A stretch of DNA of 46,489 nucleotides from NCBI RefSeq assembly GCF_000731095.1, contig NZ_JMTZ01000026.1:1-46489 (forward strand). Direction: 5' to 3'. Origin of the DNA: Lysobacter antibioticus. Its GTDB lineage: Bacteria > Pseudomonadota > Gammaproteobacteria > Xanthomonadales > Xanthomonadaceae. Position numbers and translations under genes: made by a program. Under the pieces are notes generated by a model. It was not told the DNA's origin. It did not search any database and worked only from the letters and a program-made list of their open reading frames with translations. Each line of letters begins with the position of its first letter. Position 1 is the stretch's first letter. Shown piece after piece: positions 39,905 through 46,489 of this stretch.

Positions 39905-40180
39905 GTCGTTGAGATGGAATGTAGCTAAATTTCCTGAGTATTTATTAGAATATTTTGATATATGTTTTGGATGACATTGGCGGATTGTGCAATAGTAATT
40001 AGGTCGGTATTTGACCAGATTGTATAATTAAGTATATGTTTTATAAGAATTTAAATTCGATCATGTGTGCTTGTTGCGGCAGTTGATTTCATAAGAAACT
40101 AAATAATTCAAGTGTGCTTATTGCATATTAGATCGAGGATAAAAAAATCTATGTAAGAAAAAAACAAAATTAACAGGGCT
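39905..40180. other. AT-rich island upstream of rfbB
   Basis: About 275 bp of strongly AT-rich sequence (runs such as TTTATTAGAATATTTTGATA and AAAAAAATC) inside a very GC-rich genome. No open frame of note. It may be a silencing or curved-DNA regulatory region for the flanking receptor or rfb genes, or the scar of a transfer event. Confidence 0.6.
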
Positions 40181-40529
40181 GCCCATGGGGCTCGCTCGGA
40201 GGTCGCGAGCCTGGCGAGGCAAGGGAGGGGGGACGTACGCAGGCTTGGGCCGTTTACTGCCGCGCGTCATGGTTTTGTGGTCGTCGGTGACTGCCAAGCG
40301 TCACGATCGCAGCGTGCGCAAGGCCGCGATTAGGAAGCTGTAAGGCGTCTTAAGCGCCGGTTGCTTCAATTGCTGGCCGGGCCCCGATAGGCATTACAAT
40401 CCCGCACTTGTCGAAACCTGCCGCGCAAGCTGGCGAACGCCGCGCCCAAGGCGCCGTTCCGGTGTTGCAGGCCACAAGCGCTCCGCGTGGCCGGTTCGAT
40501 CTCAGTCGATCAATAAAGGAGTGTCCTGA
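40181..40529. other. Leader region of the rfb operon
   Basis: About 350 bp without a gene. GC content returns to normal. GCATTACAATCC near 40390 (TACAAT) could be a -10 box for rfbB, and TTGCTTCAATTGCTGG lies upstream of it. The resulting 5' leader would be about 130 nt. No clear hairpin motif of an RfaH/ops type was seen. Confidence 0.35.
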
Positions 40530-41582
40530 GTGCCTACTTGGCTTGTGACCGGCGGCGCCGGATTCATTGGCGGTAACTTCGTTCTCGATGCGGTCCGCAA
40601 AGGGATCAAGGTCGTCAATCTCGACGCCCTCACCTATGCGGGCAATCTCGACACCCTGGGCAGCCTGGACGGCAACCCGAATCATGTGTTCGTCCAGGGC
40701 GACATCGGCGATGCTGCCCTGCTCAAGCGTCTGCTGGCCGAACACCGGCCGCAGGCGGTGGTCAATTTCGCCGCCGAAAGCCATGTCGACCGCTCGATCG
40801 AAGGTCCGGCGGCGTTCGTGCAGACCAATGTCGTCGGTACGCTGAGCCTGCTCGAGCAGGTGCGCGACTACTGGAAGCAACTCGATGCGCCGGCCCGCGA
40901 CGCGTTCCGCTTCCTGCACGTGTCGACCGACGAGGTCTACGGCAGCCTCGGCGACACCGGCAAGTTCACCGAAACCACGCCGTATGCGCCGAACTCGCCG
41001 TACTCGGCCTCCAAGGCCGCTTCCGATCATCTGGTGCGGGCGTTCCACCACACCTACGGTCTGCCGGTGCTGACCACGAATTGCTCGAACAACTACGGGC
41101 AATTCCAGTTCCCCGAGAAACTCATCCCGCTGATCATCGCCAAGGCGCTGGCCGGCGAACCGTTGCCGGTCTATGGCGACGGCCTCAACGTCCGCGACTG
41201 GCTGTTCGTCGGCGATCATTGCGCCGCGATTTCGCGCGTGCTCGAAGCCGGCCGCATCGGCGAGACCTACAACGTCGGCGGCGATGCCGAGCGCGCGAAC
41301 ATCGTCGTGGTCAAGACCATCTGCGCGCTGCTCGACGAGCGTCGTCCGCTCGCCGACGGCCGTGCCCGCGAATCGTTGATCGCCTATGTCGCCGACCGCC
41401 CGGGCCACGATCGCCGTTACGCGATCGACGCCGACAAGCTCAAGGGCGAGCTCGGCTGGGCGCCCACGGTCACTTTCGAAGAGGGGATCGCCCGTACGGT
41501 CGACTGGTATCTCGACAACCAGGCCTGGGTGCAGCGCGTGCTCGACGGCAGCTATCGACTGGAACGCATCGGCCAGGCTTGA
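40530..41582 (+). CDS. rfbB: dTDP-glucose 4,6-dehydratase
   Basis: Second enzyme of dTDP-L-rhamnose synthesis, converting dTDP-glucose to dTDP-4-keto-6-deoxy-glucose. The 350-residue SDR protein has [11 protein letters not shown] (residue 7 on), [19 protein letters not shown] near 82, the catalytic STDEVYGSL near 132, with the Asp-Glu pair of the family, and [10 protein letters not shown] (YxxxK) near 158. Length is normal. The start codon is GTG at 40530, with AAAGGAG 10 bases upstream. It is first in the rfbBACD operon, whose product feeds lipopolysaccharide or exopolysaccharide rhamnose. Confidence 0.96.
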   Translation: MPTWLVTGGAGFIGGNFVLDAVRKGIKVVNLDALTYAGNLDTLGSLDGNPNHVFVQGDIGDAALLKRLLAEHRPQAVVNFAAESHVDRSIEGPAAFVQTNVVGTLSLLEQVRDYWKQLDAPARDAFRFLHVSTDEVYGSLGDTGKFTETTPYAPNSPYSASKAASDHLVRAFHHTYGLPVLTTNCSNNYGQFQFPEKLIPLIIAKALAGEPLPVYGDGLNVRDWLFVGDHCAAISRVLEAGRIGETYNVGGDAERANIVVVKTICALLDERRPLADGRARESLIAYVADRPGHDRRYAIDADKLKGELGWAPTVTFEEGIARTVDWYLDNQAWVQRVLDGSYRLERIGQA

Positions 41583-41607
41583 AGCGGCCGCTCAAGAGGA
41601 ACCACGC

Positions 41608-42492
41608 ATGAACCGTAAGGGCATCATCCTCGCCGGCGGCTCCGGCACGCGGCTGTATCCGATCACCCAGGGCATCAGCAAGCAGCTGCTGCCGGTCTAC
41701 GACAAGCCGATGATCTACTACCCGCTCAGCGTGCTGATGCTGGCGGGGATTCGCGAAGTGCTGATCATCAATACGCCGCACGAGCAGGCTCTGTTCAAGA
41801 CCCTGCTCGGCGACGGTTCGCGCTGGGGCATGCGTATCGAGTACGCGCAGCAGCCGAGTCCGGACGGACTGGCGCAGGCCTATCTGATCGGTCGCGAGTT
41901 CGTCGCCGGTCAGCCGAGCTGCTTGGTGCTCGGGGACAACATCTTCCACGGCCCCGGCCTGACCTCGATCCTCAAGCGCGCCGACCAGCGCCAGGAGGGC
42001 GCGACCGTGTTCGGTTACTGGGTCAGCGACCCGGAACGTTATGGCGTCGCCGAGTTCGATGGCGACGGCAGGGTGGTCGGCCTGGAAGAAAAGCCGCTCA
42101 AGCCTCGCTCGCACTATGCGGTGACGGGGCTGTATTTCTACGACGGCCGAGCCAGCGATTTCGCCGCGAGCCTGAAGCCTTCGGCGCGCGGCGAACTGGA
42201 GATCACCGATCTCAACCGGCTTTACCTCGAAGAGGGGTCGTTGCACCTGGAGCAACTGGGCCGGGGCTATGCCTGGCTCGACACGGGTACGCACCAGTCG
42301 CTGCTCGAAGCCTCCAATTTCATCGAAACCATCGAAGCCCGCCAGGGGCTGCGCATCTGCTGCCCTGAGGAAATCGCCTGGAACAATGGCTGGATCGACG
42401 CCGATCAACTGGCCGAGCTCGCTCGTCCCCTGGCTAAGAACGGCTATGGTCAATATCTGCTCGGCTTGGCCGAGCGTGGCTTCGTGCCGTAA
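41608..42492 (+). CDS. rfbA: Glucose-1-phosphate thymidylyltransferase
   Basis: First enzyme of the pathway, making dTDP-glucose from dTTP and glucose-1-phosphate. The 294-residue protein starts [20 protein letters not shown], the nucleotide-binding signature. It continues with [26 protein letters not shown] (metal-binding Asp), and [12 protein letters not shown], all diagnostic of RmlA. ATG at 41608 has AGAGGA 8 bp upstream; the frame is open further up only by chance. It lies 25 bp after rfbB and 11 bp before rfbC. Confidence 0.97.
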   Translation: MNRKGIILAGGSGTRLYPITQGISKQLLPVYDKPMIYYPLSVLMLAGIREVLIINTPHEQALFKTLLGDGSRWGMRIEYAQQPSPDGLAQAYLIGREFVAGQPSCLVLGDNIFHGPGLTSILKRADQRQEGATVFGYWVSDPERYGVAEFDGDGRVVGLEEKPLKPRSHYAVTGLYFYDGRASDFAASLKPSARGELEITDLNRLYLEEGSLHLEQLGRGYAWLDTGTHQSLLEASNFIETIEARQGLRICCPEEIAWNNGWIDADQLAELARPLAKNGYGQYLLGLAERGFVP

Positions 42493-42503
42493 AGGAACCG
42501 CTC

Positions 42504-43061
42504 TTGAAGATTATCGAAACCGATCTGCCCGGCTGCGTCGTCATCGAACCGCAGGTGTTCGGCGATGCCCGCGGGTTTTTCTACGAATCGTTCAACCAGG
42601 ACAAGCTCGCGGCGGCCGGTCTGAACCCGCGCTTCGTCCAGGGCAATGTTTCCTCGTCCGCGCGCGGCGTGCTGCGCGGCCTGCATTACCAATGGCCCAA
42701 CCCGCAAGGCAAGTACGTCTCGGTGATCGAGGGCGAGGTGTGGGACGTGGCGGTGGACATACGCCGCGGTTCGCCGCACTTCGGGCGTTGGACCGCGGTC
42801 GTGTTGAGCGCCGAGAACAAGCGCCATTTCTGGATCCCGGAAGGCTTCGCGCACGGCTTCGCCGTGCTCAGCGAACGCGCAGTGTTCAGTTACCTGTGCA
42901 CCAACACCTACGATGCGAAGGCCGATGCCGGCGTGCGTTGGGACGACCCGGACCTGGCGATCGATTGGCCGGTCGGTGATCCGTCCTTGTCGGCCAAGGA
43001 CGCCGTTGCGCCCTTGCTCAAGGACGTTGCCGAAGACCGCCTGCCGGTCTACACGCCATGA
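42504..43061 (+). CDS. rfbC: dTDP-4-dehydrorhamnose 3,5-epimerase
   Basis: Third enzyme, epimerising C3 and C5 of the keto sugar. The 185-residue cupin protein has FGDARGFFYESFN near residue 19, RGVLRGLHYQ with the catalytic His near 61, VWDVAVDIRRGSP near 79, and WIPEGFAHGF near 110, as in RmlC. The start codon is an unusual TTG at 42504; AAAGGA lies 9 bp upstream and the N-terminus MKIIETDLPG is normal, so TTG is well supported. Its stop overlaps the rfbD start (ATGA). Confidence 0.96.
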   Translation: MKIIETDLPGCVVIEPQVFGDARGFFYESFNQDKLAAAGLNPRFVQGNVSSSARGVLRGLHYQWPNPQGKYVSVIEGEVWDVAVDIRRGSPHFGRWTAVVLSAENKRHFWIPEGFAHGFAVLSERAVFSYLCTNTYDAKADAGVRWDDPDLAIDWPVGDPSLSAKDAVAPLLKDVAEDRLPVYTP

Positions 43062-43951
43062 GGGTGCTGTTGCTCGGTGGCGACGGCCAGGTCGGCCATG
43101 AACTGCGCCGCAGCCTTGCCGCTCTCGGCGAAGTGGTCGTTACGACCCGCAGCGGCCGGCTCGCGGTCGACGGCAGCGTCTGCGAGACCCTCGATCTGGC
43201 CCAGGCCGATGCGATCGAACCCCTGCTGCGCCGCGTGCGTCCCGACCATGTCGTCAACGCCACCGCCTATACCGCGGTGGACCGCGCCGAAAGCGAGCGC
43301 GAGCTCGCGTTCGCGGTCAATGCTCAGGCGCCGGCGCGGCTGGCCGAGCTCTGCTCGGCCGACGGCATCGGCCTGGTCCATTACTCCACCGACTATGTCT
43401 TCGACGGCAACGGCACGCGTCCGTATCTCGAAAGCGATCCGACCGGCCCGCTGAGCGTCTACGGCGAGAGCAAGCTGGCCGGCGAAGAGGCGATCCGCGC
43501 CAGCGGGGCCTCTCATCTGATCCTGCGTACGGCCTGGGTCTATGCCACTCACGGCCATAACTTCCTGCGCACCATGCTGCGCCTCGGTGCCGAGCGCGAC
43601 GAATTGCGGGTGGTCGCCGACCAGCACGGCTCGCCGACGCCGGCCTGGTTGCTCGCCGATGCCGCGGCGACGGTGCTGGGCCAGGGCATCGTCGAATCCG
43701 GCGTGCGCCATATCGTGGCCGGCGGGCAGACCAGCTGGCACGGTTTCGCCGAAGCTATATTCGCCGAAGCCCAGGCCCGAGGCCTGATCGAGCGCCGCCC
43801 GCAGGTGCTGCCGATCACCACCGCCGACTACCCGACGCCCGCGCGGCGGCCGAACTATTCGGTGCTCGACACCAGCCGTCTGCAAGCCGAGTACGGTCTG
43901 TCGATTCCGCAGTGGCGCGACGCTCTCAAGACCACGCTCGACGCCGCCTGA
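43058..43951 (+). CDS. rfbD: dTDP-4-dehydrorhamnose reductase
   Basis: Last enzyme, reducing the keto sugar to dTDP-L-rhamnose with NADPH. The 297-residue SDR protein has LLLGGDGQVGHEL at the N-terminus, NATAYTAVDRAES near 68, HYSTDYVFDGNG near 108, the catalytic YGESKLAGE near 134, and ILRTAWVYA near 153, typical of RmlD. The ATG overlaps the rfbC stop by 4 bp, indicating translational coupling. No terminator is evident directly after it. Confidence 0.97.
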   Translation: MRVLLLGGDGQVGHELRRSLAALGEVVVTTRSGRLAVDGSVCETLDLAQADAIEPLLRRVRPDHVVNATAYTAVDRAESERELAFAVNAQAPARLAELCSADGIGLVHYSTDYVFDGNGTRPYLESDPTGPLSVYGESKLAGEEAIRASGASHLILRTAWVYATHGHNFLRTMLRLGAERDELRVVADQHGSPTPAWLLADAAATVLGQGIVESGVRHIVAGGQTSWHGFAEAIFAEAQARGLIERRPQVLPITTADYPTPARRPNYSVLDTSRLQAEYGLSIPQWRDALKTTLDAA

Positions 43952-44273
43952 ACCCGCGCGTCCGCGGCATCGCCACGCTTCCGTGGGCCACGCGGCACAC
44001 TGCCGCGGCCCAATTGTGTGAGCGCCGTCGGCCTTCTATGATCGCTGCGTCGCGGACGCGACGGGCCGACGTTTCGCCGCGGGGATGGGCGAGGGCGGAC
44101 CGGCAGGCCGGCTGAAGCCCGGCCTGCGAAGACGTAGGGAGTGCGCGGCTTGCGAGCGTTCCTCCATGACGGCAGTCCGCGCCGACCGGCGGCGGATGCC
44201 GCCGGCTTTCGAGGGAACCGTTCTCGAGGGAACCGTTCTCGGCGGAACCATTCATGGACTACAGGGGATCGCA
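43952..44273. other. Intergenic region between rfbD and the S9 peptidase
   Basis: No supported gene. The right end has a triple 15-bp repeat, listed separately. TTCTATGATCGC near 44033 (TATGAT) may be a -10 element for the peptidase gene, about 240 bp from its start. Confidence 0.35.
44209..44253. repeat. Three 15-bp tandem repeats in the S9 peptidase leader
   Basis: Units TCGAGGGAACCGTTC at 44209-44223 and 44224-44238 are identical; a third, TCGGCGGAACCATTC (44239-44253), differs at three positions. They end 20 bp before the ATG and so lie in the 5' untranslated region. Confidence 0.85.
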
Positions 44274-46319
44274 ATGAAGCATTGGGGAAGCGCGCTGTTG
44301 CTGGCGGGGCTGCTGGCTGCGCCGATCGTGGATGTCGGCGCCGCGGAAAACGCGGTGAGCGCAGGCGCCGCCGCTCGAGGAGCGGCCGTTCAAGGCGTCG
44401 ATGTAGAAGCCTTCGTCAAACCGGATACCTTCACCGACGTCAAACTGTCGCCGACCGGCGAGTTCTACGCCGCCTCGGTGCCGATGGAGGACGAGACCGC
44501 GTTGGTGATCTTCAGTCGCGCCGACATGAAACGCACCGGCGTATTCCGGGTGGGCAAGAACAATCACGTCGACGATTTCTGGTGGGTCAGCCCGACCCGT
44601 GTGTTGATCGGCATGGCCCAGAAGCTGGGCTCGCGCGACGCGCCGATCCCCACCGGCGAACTGTTCGCGATCAACGCCAACGGCACCGGCGCCGACGTGC
44701 TGATCGGCTACCGCGTGCAGAGCCGCGGCGCCGGCACGCGCATCCAGCCGAAGAAGGTCGAGGACGTCGCCGGCTTTCTGGTCGACGATCTGCCGGCCGA
44801 CGACAAGGGCGTGGTGATCTCGGTGCAGCAGTTCAGCGCCGACGCCTATACCCGTGCCGAGCGCCTGGACACGATCACCGGCCAGCGCAACCGGCTCGCG
44901 ATCGCGCCGGTGCGCAATGCCCGTTACATGACCGACAACGCCGGCGTGGTCCGTTTCGCGCTCGGCTTCGGCACCGATCTGCGACGCAAGCTGTTCTACC
45001 GTGCGGATGAAAAAGCCGAGTGGGCTTTGCTGGGCTCGGATACGCAGGACGAGGTCATGGATCACCCGATCGGCTTCTCCGCCGACGACAGCGTCGCGTA
45101 TTTCCAGAGCGAACAGACGCAGGGGCCGGACGCGATCGTCGCCTACGACCTCGCCACCCGCACCCGCAAGGAGGTCCTGCGCGACAAGACCGCCGATCCG
45201 GACCGCATCATCTATCGCAACAACACCCGCATCCCGGTCGGCGTGTTCTTCGCCGACGGCAAGCCGCGCACGGTGTTCTTCGACAACGCCTCGCCGGAGG
45301 CGCGCCAGTACCGCAGCCTGGAGGCGGCGTTCCCCGGCGATGCGGTGCGCATCACCTCGCAGAGCGCCGACGGCCAGCTGGCCCTGGTCCAGGTCTGGAA
45401 CGATCGCAGCCCCGGCGATCTGTTCTTGTTCGACAAGGCCAACAAGCATGCCGCGCACGTACTGAGCCGCCGTTCCTGGTTCGACCCGGCCACGCGTGCG
45501 CCGGTGCGCGCGGTCAACCTGCGCGCGCGCGACGGCCTGCCCTTGTCGGGCCTGCTGACCACGCCGAAGGACAGCAGCGGCAAGTCCCTGCCGCTAGTGG
45601 TCATGCCGCACGGCGGTCCGTTCGGCATCCAGGATGCCTGGCGTTTCGACGACGACTCGCAGTTGCTCGCCGATGCCGGCTATGCGGTGCTGCAGTTGAA
45701 CTATCGCGGCTCCGGCGGCTATGGCCGCGCCTTCCTCGAAGCCGGCAAGCGCGAGTGGGGCGGCAAGATGCAGGACGACGTCACCGACGCGACGCGTTGG
45801 GCGATCGAGCAGGGCATCGCCGACCCTTCGCGTATCTGCCTGTACGGCGCGAGCTACGGCGCCTACGCCTCGCTGATGGGCGTGGCGAAGGAGCCGGCGT
45901 TGTATCGCTGCGCCGCCGGTTATGTCGGCGTGTACGACCTGCCGATGATGCACACCACCGGCGACATCCAGCGCCGCGGTTCCGGCGAGGCCTATCTGCG
46001 CAGCTGGCTGGGCTCGCCGGAAGCGCTCGACAAGGTGTCGCCGACGCGTCTGGCCGACCGCATCAAGGTGCCGGTGTTCCTCGCCGCCGGCGGCGAAGAC
46101 GAGCGTGCGCCGATCGTGCACAGCGAAAAGATGGAGAAGGCCTTGCGCCAGGCCGGCGCGCCGGTCGAGACGCTGTACTACAAGACCGAGGGCCACGGTT
46201 TCTACCGCGAAGAACACCAGCGCGAGTACTACACGCGGTTGCTGGCGTTCCTGTCGAAGTCGCTGGGAGGCCGTGTGGCGGCGGCGCCGAAGGCGGCAGC
46301 GCCGGCGCAGGGCAAGTAA
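44274..46319 (+). CDS. Secreted S9 family prolyl-oligopeptidase-type peptidase
   Basis: A 681-residue exported serine peptidase. The signal peptide ends near residue 24 (VDVGAAEN). An N-terminal beta-propeller region (about 40-410) carries repeats such as LSPTGEFYAASVP and SADGQLALVQVW. The C-terminal alpha/beta-hydrolase domain (about 420-660) has VVMPHGGPFGIQD, LNYRGSGGYGR, the nucleophile elbow YGASYGAYAS (Ser about 525), the acid GGEDERAPIV (Asp about 608) and the base EGHGF (His about 641). This order fits acylaminoacyl-peptidase/DPP4-like S9 enzymes, which cut small peptides. The C-terminal tail is Ala/Lys-rich. The ATG at 44274 with the signal peptide is preferred over the open frame upstream; AGGGGA lies 6 bp before it. 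Confidence 0.93.
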   Translation: MKHWGSALLLAGLLAAPIVDVGAAENAVSAGAAARGAAVQGVDVEAFVKPDTFTDVKLSPTGEFYAASVPMEDETALVIFSRADMKRTGVFRVGKNNHVDDFWWVSPTRVLIGMAQKLGSRDAPIPTGELFAINANGTGADVLIGYRVQSRGAGTRIQPKKVEDVAGFLVDDLPADDKGVVISVQQFSADAYTRAERLDTITGQRNRLAIAPVRNARYMTDNAGVVRFALGFGTDLRRKLFYRADEKAEWALLGSDTQDEVMDHPIGFSADDSVAYFQSEQTQGPDAIVAYDLATRTRKEVLRDKTADPDRIIYRNNTRIPVGVFFADGKPRTVFFDNASPEARQYRSLEAAFPGDAVRITSQSADGQLALVQVWNDRSPGDLFLFDKANKHAAHVLSRRSWFDPATRAPVRAVNLRARDGLPLSGLLTTPKDSSGKSLPLVVMPHGGPFGIQDAWRFDDDSQLLADAGYAVLQLNYRGSGGYGRAFLEAGKREWGGKMQDDVTDATRWAIEQGIADPSRICLYGASYGAYASLMGVAKEPALYRCAAGYVGVYDLPMMHTTGDIQRRGSGEAYLRSWLGSPEALDKVSPTRLADRIKVPVFLAAGGEDERAPIVHSEKMEKALRQAGAPVETLYYKTEGHGFYREEHQREYYTRLLAFLSKSLGGRVAAAPKAAAPAQGK

Positions 46320-46489
46320 AGGCGAGAAGTGAGTGGGGAGAAGTGAGGAGTGAGTAAGGGCCGTCGCCGCTGTCCTGCTCGCTTTTCGCCCCAGTCGCCA
46401 GCAGGTAGTAAAAGGCGAGAAGTGAGTGGGGATAAGTGAGGAGTGAGCAAGGGCCGTCGCCGCTGTCCTGCTCGCTTTTCGCGCCAGTC
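46318..46489. repeat. 93-bp direct tandem repeat, running off the window
   Basis: Copy 1 starts at 46321 and copy 2 at 46414 (period 93 bp); copy 2 is cut by the window end. They differ at only a few positions (for example GGGGAGAAG against GGGGATAAG, and GAGTAAGG against GAGCAAGG). Each unit starts with GAGAAGTGAGTGGGG and GAGTGAG pieces, themselves short repeats, and ends CTGCTCGCTTTTCG. No gene is contained. Confidence 0.9.

Overview
The window looks like chromosomal DNA of a high-GC gammaproteobacterium of the Xanthomonadaceae/Lysobacteraceae, most likely Lysobacter or a close relative. The grounds are very GC-rich coding with strong third-position bias, large TonB-dependent receptors beside secreted hydrolases, an Oar-type receptor next to metalloproteases, an rfbBACD order typical of xanthomonads, and GTAGGAGCGGCG-type intergenic palindromes. 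Genus is inference; no rRNA is present.

Layout. 1-5470: housekeeping and hypothetical genes: ispB (-), a putative EF-hand/HExxH protein, a small hypothetical protein and ssb with a clear terminator. REP-like palindromes flank ispB and precede ssb. 5471-10760: an accessory island with lower GC and decayed DNA. It carries a tightly packed three-gene cassette (a protein with a PD-(D/E)xK-like motif, a 126-aa protein and a 286-aa protein), a small Cas2-like protein on the opposite strand, remnants of a phage SPRY-like gene, and a scrambled partial copy of agaR-nagA. The cassette is the best candidate here for an undescribed, possibly defensive, system.

10767-12560: a secreted GH18 chitinase with carbohydrate-binding and Fn3 modules. 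12848-25253: an apparent N-acetylgalactosamine utilisation locus. A minus-strand operon encodes AgaS, a ROK kinase, AgaZ/KbaZ, a DeoR-type AgaR and an amino-sugar-6-P deacetylase. Divergent from it are a large GH31 enzyme resembling alpha-N-acetylgalactosaminidases and a TonB-dependent receptor. The divergent promoter region holds at least seven CTTTCG-type half-sites, likely AgaR operators. The model: the GH31 enzyme frees GalNAc, the receptor imports glycan or sugar across the outer membrane, and the operon carries it to tagatose phosphates. An AgaY-type aldolase and an inner-membrane permease are not in the window.

25374-30890: a lipoprotein, a small Cys-rich exported protein, a galE-like epimerase followed by a GlcNAc-type glycosyltransferase, and a TetR regulator with a lactonase-like metallo-beta-lactamase. 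31010-39009: a minus-strand proteolysis block: an Oar-like TonB receptor, two paralogous 595-aa metzincin proteases with repeated N-terminal modules, and a membrane-anchored protein resembling a protease propeptide. Strong hairpins separate most of these genes.

39010-40529: a long gene-free stretch with a 20-bp-arm inverted repeat and a sharply AT-rich segment. 40530-43951: rfbBACD (dTDP-L-rhamnose). 44274-46319: a secreted S9 prolyl-oligopeptidase-type peptidase, followed by a 93-bp tandem repeat running off the window. Family assignments rest on motif recognition by eye; no searches were run.
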